DNA from: Pedobacter sp.
GTDB lineage: Bacteria; Bacteroidota; Bacteroidia; Sphingobacteriales; Sphingobacteriaceae
Assembly (NCBI GenBank): GCA_004295885.1
Contig: SEDG01000101.1
Coordinates: forward strand, 1-7,842
DNA: 7,842 nucleotides
Direction: 5' to 3'
Positions 4,149 to 7,842 of the stretch are shown here, one piece after another. The notes beneath the pieces were generated by a model. The model searched no databases, had not been told where the DNA came from, and saw only the letters and a list, made by a program, of their open reading frames with translations. Numbering within the stretch: the first letter of the stretch is position 1; the number at the start of each line of letters is the position of its first letter. The translations under genes were made by a program, and so were the position numbers.

Positions 4149-7082
4149 CTAGTTTAATGGAACCAAAATAGTGATGGTTGTACCACTATTTCCGTTCTGT
4201 TCTATAAACAATTGTATGGGTTTTGCTTCAATTTTGTTCAGTAAATTAATTCTTTCCTGTGTTAGGTTCATTCCCTTGCTTTGGTGAGCAGAGTTTTTAG
4301 CTAATAACGAATTTTTAATTCCAACACCATTATCAATGATTTTAATCCATAAATAGTCTTCATCTTTTTGATCGATGTTGATCTGCACTTCGCCGCCTTC
4401 TTCTTTGGGCATGATACCGTGCCAAATGGCATTTTCAATATATGGTTGCAATAACATTGATGGGATTTGTGTCTCTTCCTTATCAATTTGCTTATCGACA
4501 TTAATGTTATAAATGAATTTTTCTCCAAAACGGTATTTCTCCAGACTCAAGTAAAGATTCAAATACTCTATTTCTTCTTCCAAGTTAATATAACTTTTGG
4601 TACAAATTTCAAGGTTTTTTCTGATCAGCTTTGCGAAACCTGTTAACACCTTATTCGCTGATGAAGTGTTTTGGGTGTTGATGTAATGCTGTATGGAATT
4701 CATCACATTAAATACAAAATGAGGATTCATCATCGCCTGCAATGCCTGTTGCTCTAACATCAGGATTTTGTTTTTTAGGAGTAGCTGCTCTTGTTCCTTA
4801 TTTTTTTGCCTTTTGGTAATACGAACTGTGATGACGTATAATAAATAAGCTCCAATGCCGAGCAAGATGATTAAAAACCACCAAGTTTGCCAAAAGTGTT
4901 TTTCTATAACGAAGTTGATCTTAGCTGGCGTGCTCCATTCGCTGTCTTGGCTTTTGGCCGATACCTCGAAGCAATATTTACCTGGCTCTAACGATGATAA
5001 CTCTAGTCGTCTGTTTTTGGTTTCAGACCAATTTTCATCTTCTTTTAAACGATAGCGGTAAATTATTTTCTTGTTCTTGAAGTCAATAGCGCTATAACTG
5101 AATGTGATGTTTCGTTCCTCTGGTTTTAAGGTAAAGCTTGGGTAACTTAAATCTAAAAGTTCTTTATTTACACTTACAGATGATATGTAGGTGTTTGGTG
5201 CTTTAGTTTGTTGTGATTTCTGGCTGTGTGCAAAATAGACTAACCCGTTATTTGTGGCAAAATAAGCCGTGTCTATATCTATGAAAATGTCATTTAAATC
5301 GTCGGATAGTAACTCATTCGCATAATCAAAAGAGCTAATGATAAACTGATTTTGATTTACGGAAATCCTATTAACACCTGTATTGCTAATTGCCCATAGG
5401 AAATCGTTCTGCACAAAAAGTCTGTTAATGATGTTGTTGTTTAACCCATCTTTTTGTTTGAGCTGCTTAATTATTTTGCCATTCTGCAGAAAAACAATAC
5501 CATAACCATCTGTCGCTAACGCGATGATATTATTGTCTAATTGTTTAATATCATTTATCCTTTTAGTTAATAGATTATTTTTTTGATAAAATTTCTTCAA
5601 AAAACCGCTACCAAATTCTGTTAAACCATTTGTGTTGGAAAACCAAAGGTTTTGGAAATGATCGTAATAAACACGATAAGAGCGGTCTTTAAAGTAATCT
5701 TTGTTCTCTACATAATTTAAGGAAGAAAACTCGAATTTTTTAAGCCTATCATTAATAATTACCACGCCAGATGATAAGGAAAGCGCTAGTCTTGAGCCTG
5801 TATCGATACTAAAATTTTTAACTACAAAAACAGAGTTATTTATTTCTTTTAAGTAGCTAATTCCACTAGGAGACGGGTTTTTAGTTGCAAGGTAACCCAA
5901 GCCATAGTCTGATGAAAAGAACATGGTCTGGTTTTTTTTATCGAATGTTAGTTGCTTAACAAGGTTGTATTTTTTTTGATCTGGAAGCTCAATCTTTTGA
6001 ACTTTTTTAGTTTGAAGGTTTAAAATGTTAATTCCATGCCCAATCCCCATCCATATTTTTCCAATCCCATCTTTTGTAATGCTTTTAATTACATCATTAG
6101 TTAATCCATCGCTTTTGTTCAGTACGTATAATCTTTCTTTGGCTTCCGGTAGGCGATAAATCCCATTTTTTGTTGTAAACCAAATATTTCTATTATGGTC
6201 TTTTAAAACTTGGTTTACATCTATATCCTTTAATAATTGATTTACTTTTCCATCAAAGCCAATTGCATAAACGCCACTATTATTACTTAACCAAATTGAT
6301 TCTTTATCTACATACAAATAACCAGGACTATTAGTTAATAATTCAGGATTAATTTTTAAGATTAGGTTCGTTTCGCTACCATTTTTAATGTTCAACCCTG
6401 TGTTGTCTAAAAAATAAACGGTTTTATCTTTTCTTGTTAAGGTTTTATAGGAGAGTGGTAACAATTTATCCTCCACCAAAACGAAATTACTTTTAATGTA
6501 CAGAAAAGTTGCCGTTGTACTGTACGCCCAAATATTTCCCTGTTTATCCTCATTAATAAAGGCATTTGCATATTGTTTTTCTAAGTTGGGGGAACTGTAT
6601 TTGATTAACGATTTTCCATCCCATACCCCAATGATATTTTTATTGGTGCCGAACCAAATACGACCTTTGCTATCTTCTAAAAAGGAAACAATAACCGCGT
6701 TGAAATTTAGTTGTTTAAGTTGCTTGTCGTTATCGGGATTATAAATTTTTCCATTGTAATAATAGCTAAGCTGTCCGTTTAAAGATAAAAACCAAATTCT
6801 CCCTTTACTATCTTCCCTTAATTGCAAAACCTGATTATCTGGCAAACCATCATCAACGGAGAAGTTCTCAAAAACGGCACCATCAAATCTACTTACACCA
6901 GCATCGGTGGCTACCCAAATAAAACCTTTTTTGTCTTGCAAGGTGTAATAACAATTATTACTTGGTAAACCATTCTTGGTAGTATAATGCGGTAGATATG
7001 CAGTTTGGGCATTGCTTTTTAATACCGAAACAAAGATAAATGCCGATAAAAAAATATATAGATATAGAAATTTAATTCTCAC
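4149..7082 (-). CDS. Periplasmic beta-propeller sensor histidine kinase, LytS type
   Basis: From the GTG at 7082 the protein has about 977 residues. Residues 1-26 form a signal peptide (RIKFLYLYIFLSAFIF...SNAQ). A two-component-regulator propeller follows (about 30-620), with repeats such as KNGLPSN, VDDGLPDN, DSKGRIWF (twice) and KDGLNNN. A Y_Y_Y domain lies at about 650-726, one membrane helix at 731-754 and a short coiled coil. The His_kinase (PF06580-like) domain has MNPHFVFNVMNSIQHY, with the phospho-acceptor His near 788. The ATPase has LQPYIENAIWHG (N-box) and DNGVGI, and ends SKGMNLTQERI. The likely role is to sense a periplasmic ligand and phosphorylate the adjacent LytTR regulator; the ligand is unknown. 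No ATG is available near the start. The GTG at 7082 overlaps the regulator by 11 bases and gives a compact signal peptide; a GTG at 7124 would add 14 residues and a 53-base overlap. Confidence 0.93.
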   Translation of the reverse strand: MRIKFLYLYIFLSAFIFVSVLKSNAQTAYLPHYTTKNGLPSNNCYYTLQDKKGFIWVATDAGVSRFDGAVFENFSVDDGLPDNQVLQLREDSKGRIWFLSLNGQLSYYYNGKIYNPDNDKQLKQLNFNAVIVSFLEDSKGRIWFGTNKNIIGVWDGKSLIKYSSPNLEKQYANAFINEDKQGNIWAYSTTATFLYIKSNFVLVEDKLLPLSYKTLTRKDKTVYFLDNTGLNIKNGSETNLILKINPELLTNSPGYLYVDKESIWLSNNSGVYAIGFDGKVNQLLKDIDVNQVLKDHNRNIWFTTKNGIYRLPEAKERLYVLNKSDGLTNDVIKSITKDGIGKIWMGIGHGINILNLQTKKVQKIELPDQKKYNLVKQLTFDKKNQTMFFSSDYGLGYLATKNPSPSGISYLKEINNSVFVVKNFSIDTGSRLALSLSSGVVIINDRLKKFEFSSLNYVENKDYFKDRSYRVYYDHFQNLWFSNTNGLTEFGSGFLKKFYQKNNLLTKRINDIKQLDNNIIALATDGYGIVFLQNGKIIKQLKQKDGLNNNIINRLFVQNDFLWAISNTGVNRISVNQNQFIISSFDYANELLSDDLNDIFIDIDTAYFATNNGLVYFAHSQKSQQTKAPNTYISSVSVNKELLDLSYPSFTLKPEERNITFSYSAIDFKNKKIIYRYRLKEDENWSETKNRRLELSSLEPGKYCFEVSAKSQDSEWSTPAKINFVIEKHFWQTWWFLIILLGIGAYLLYVITVRITKRQKNKEQEQLLLKNKILMLEQQALQAMMNPHFVFNVMNSIQHYINTQNTSSANKVLTGFAKLIRKNLEICTKSYINLEEEIEYLNLYLSLEKYRFGEKFIYNINVDKQIDKEETQIPSMLLQPYIENAIWHGIMPKEEGGEVQINIDQKDEDYLWIKIIDNGVGIKNSLLAKNSAHQSKGMNLTQERINLLNKIEAKPIQLFIEQNGNSGTTITILVPLN

Positions 7083-7842
7083 TTTGGAAATCGGTGTAAT
7101 TCTTAATTTTATCGAAGAAATCACTTGCTCTTCTGCGAGAAACGTTTATAGCATCGCCATTGTTTAGTATTACCTGCAACCCGTTTTTAGAATTATATTC
7201 CTTTATATACTTAAGATTTACAATGCTGGATTTATGGATTCTTACAAATCTATTCTCTGGTAAAATCTCTTCGTAATCCTTCAATACCTTAGAAACTGCA
7301 ATCTTTTCTAAATTGGTGAGATGAAAAACGGAGTAATTGCTATCAGCTTCAATATGTACAATATCATCAATGTCTACCAGCCTATAACCTTGTCCACTTG
7401 GTAAGGTTATCTTTTTAATAGCAGTTCTGTCGGCAAGGTCGGAGGCTAAATTTTTTAAGCTTTCATTCCTATTGTTACCTGCCTTACTCAGGTTAATATA
7501 CTTTTCTGCCTTTGCAACTGCTTCCTTTAAATCATCAATATCAATCGGTTTTAACAGATAATCTAAAGCATTTGCTTTAATTGCTTTGAGCGCATATTGG
7601 TCGTAAGCGGTTGTAAAAATAACAGTGGCGTTAGCAATTTGTGCTTGCGGAATAAGCTCAAAACCATTCTCCCCTGGCATGGCAATGTCTAAAAATATTA
7701 AATCTATTTGATGTGCAGCTAAGAGTGTACGGGCTTCTGCAACAGATTTTGCAATGCCAAGTATGTTTACTTGATCACAATTTTGTTGTAATAAAAAATA
7801 AAGAGAAGAGCGGGCAAATTCTTCGTCGTCTACAATAATGGC
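7072..7842 (-). CDS. LytTR-family response regulator (N-terminal few residues outside window)
   Basis: The frame is open to the window edge, giving 256 visible residues, and only the first few are missing. The receiver domain has the acidic pair in AIIVDDEEFARSS (D5, D6), the phospho-acceptor D52 in IFLDIAMPGENGFEL, T78 in IFTTAYDQYALKA and K98 in YLLKPID. All catalytic positions are intact. A linker (about 115-140) leads to the LytTR DNA-binding domain (about 143-245), with YRLVDIDDIVHIEADSNYS and the hallmark FVRIHKSSIVNLKYI (199-213). It is a cytoplasmic transcription factor, probably phosphorylated by the kinase encoded directly downstream, whose reading frame overlaps its end. The ATG at 7680 lies inside the receiver, immediately after the phospho-acceptor segment, and cannot be the true start. 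The promoter lies beyond the window. Confidence 0.95.
   Translation of the reverse strand, partial: AIIVDDEEFARSSLYFLLQQNCDQVNILGIAKSVAEARTLLAAHQIDLIFLDIAMPGENGFELIPQAQIANATVIFTTAYDQYALKAIKANALDYLLKPIDIDDLKEAVAKAEKYINLSKAGNNRNESLKNLASDLADRTAIKKITLPSGQGYRLVDIDDIVHIEADSNYSVFHLTNLEKIAVSKVLKDYEEILPENRFVRIHKSSIVNLKYIKEYNSKNGLQVILNNGDAINVSRRRASDFFDKIKNYTDFQSEN

Noticed and set aside
4301..4528. 75-residue - strand frame within the kinase ATPase region
   Set aside because: It lies in another frame of a well-recognised kinase domain and has no family likeness.
7072..7680. Response regulator starting at the ATG at 7680
   Set aside because: The frame continues upstream with the DD pair and the phospho-acceptor Asp of the receiver domain, so this ATG is an internal Met.

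Overview
The window looks like chromosomal DNA of a low-GC member of Bacteroidota, most likely Sphingobacteriaceae (Pedobacter-like). This rests on A/T-rich leaders without Shine-Dalgarno sites, a promoter of the Bacteroidota TTTG/TAnnTTTG type, and a beta-propeller sensor fused to a LytS-type kinase beside a LytTR regulator. No transposase, integrase, phage gene, tRNA, rRNA or CRISPR array was seen.

Left part (1-2233, + strand): the 3' end of prmA (ribosomal protein L11 methyltransferase); a 171-base gap holding two copies of a 58-base structured repeat; mpl (murein tripeptide recycling ligase); and, 22 bases later, a small XRE-type DNA-binding protein with a C-terminal coiled coil. The last three bases of the XRE gene overlap the stop codon of the convergent next gene in a shared TTAA.

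Middle (2230-4148, - strand genes): a 372-aa GNAT-fold protein of the YghO-like family, then upstream of it a 70-aa, 47% acidic protein with its own terminator and a recognisable Bacteroidota promoter. A gene-free stretch of about 516 bases follows (3633-4148). It contains that promoter, a strong hairpin terminator, a weaker hairpin, and a 21-base-period direct repeat resembling a LytTR binding site.

Right part (4149-7842, - strand): a two-component pair. The LytTR response regulator (start just outside the window) is followed by its probable partner, a large periplasmic propeller/Y_Y_Y sensor with a LytS-type histidine kinase domain. The two reading frames overlap. The sensor should read a periplasmic signal and phosphorylate the receiver aspartate, so that the LytTR domain binds paired direct repeats. 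The only such repeat pair noticed lies just downstream of the kinase gene, before a stretch without ATG codons that ends in a terminator. This makes a regulated small RNA a testable idea, although a long 3' untranslated region of the kinase mRNA is the simpler explanation.
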